DNA from: Desulfotomaculaceae bacterium
Lineage (GTDB): Bacteria; Bacillota; Desulfotomaculia; Desulfotomaculales; Pelotomaculaceae
Length of the DNA: 6,742 bases
Assembly: GCA_028704035.1 (NCBI GenBank)
Contig: JAQVLS010000089.1
Coordinates: 1 to 6,742 of the forward strand
Direction: 5' to 3'
In this document: piece after piece, positions 6,731 to 6,742 of the stretch
Layout: each line of letters opens with the position of its first letter
Position numbering within the stretch: the stretch's first letter is position 1
Notes under the pieces: generated by a model
What the model saw: the letters and a program-made list of their open reading frames with translations, nothing else
Databases searched by the model: none
Told to the model about the DNA's origin: nothing
Made by a program: the position numbers and the translations under genes

Positions 6731-6742
6731 ATTGCCCTTCTC

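Noticed and set aside
6712..6732. Six-codon ORF overlapping the topA start
   Set aside because: Its ATG is followed immediately by the topA Shine-Dalgarno and it ends inside topA; no ribosome binding site of its own is evident.

Overview
The window is a single run of minus-strand genes, read here from high to low coordinates: topA, trmFO, a xerC-type tyrosine recombinase, hslV, hslU and the beginning of codY. This is the conserved codY operon order of the Bacillota (B. subtilis topA-gid-codV-clpQ-clpY-codY). The organism is therefore a Gram-positive member of the Bacillota. The roughly balanced base composition, strong GGAGG-type ribosome binding sites, use of a TTG start and protein style suggest a Clostridia lineage, perhaps near the Desulfotomaculum/Pelotomaculum group. 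That finer placement is inference. No mobile element, RNA gene, CRISPR array or transferred segment is visible.

Layout: positions 6719-4545 encode DNA topoisomerase I. Its stop is separated by one base from the trmFO start at 4543. trmFO (tRNA m5U54 methyltransferase) ends at 3170 and the recombinase starts at 3128. A 99-base gap (2097-2195) separates the recombinase from hslV. That gap is almost filled by a 26-codon small ORF (2196-2116), which has its own good Shine-Dalgarno sequence and a TAATG overlap with the recombinase stop. HslV peptidase (2096-1566) is followed after one base by the HslU unfoldase (1564-155). The codY start follows 21 bases later, and codY runs off the left edge after 44 codons. 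No intergenic stretch exceeds 99 bases, and no convincing terminator is seen, so cotranscription of the whole set is likely. The main promoter must lie to the right of the window.

The genes combine DNA topology and chromosome dimer resolution (TopA, Xer), tRNA modification (TrmFO), ATP-dependent protein quality control (HslUV) and the global nutrient regulator CodY. The main points worth a second look are modest. They are the small ORF between xerC and hslV; two 13-of-15 matches to the CodY-box consensus inside the 3' third of hslU, upstream of codY and each beside promoter-like hexamers; a four-residue leader before the HslV catalytic threonine; a roughly 21-residue N-terminal extension on TrmFO; and two A9 tracts in coding sequence. 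Otherwise this is an ordinary, intact housekeeping operon.
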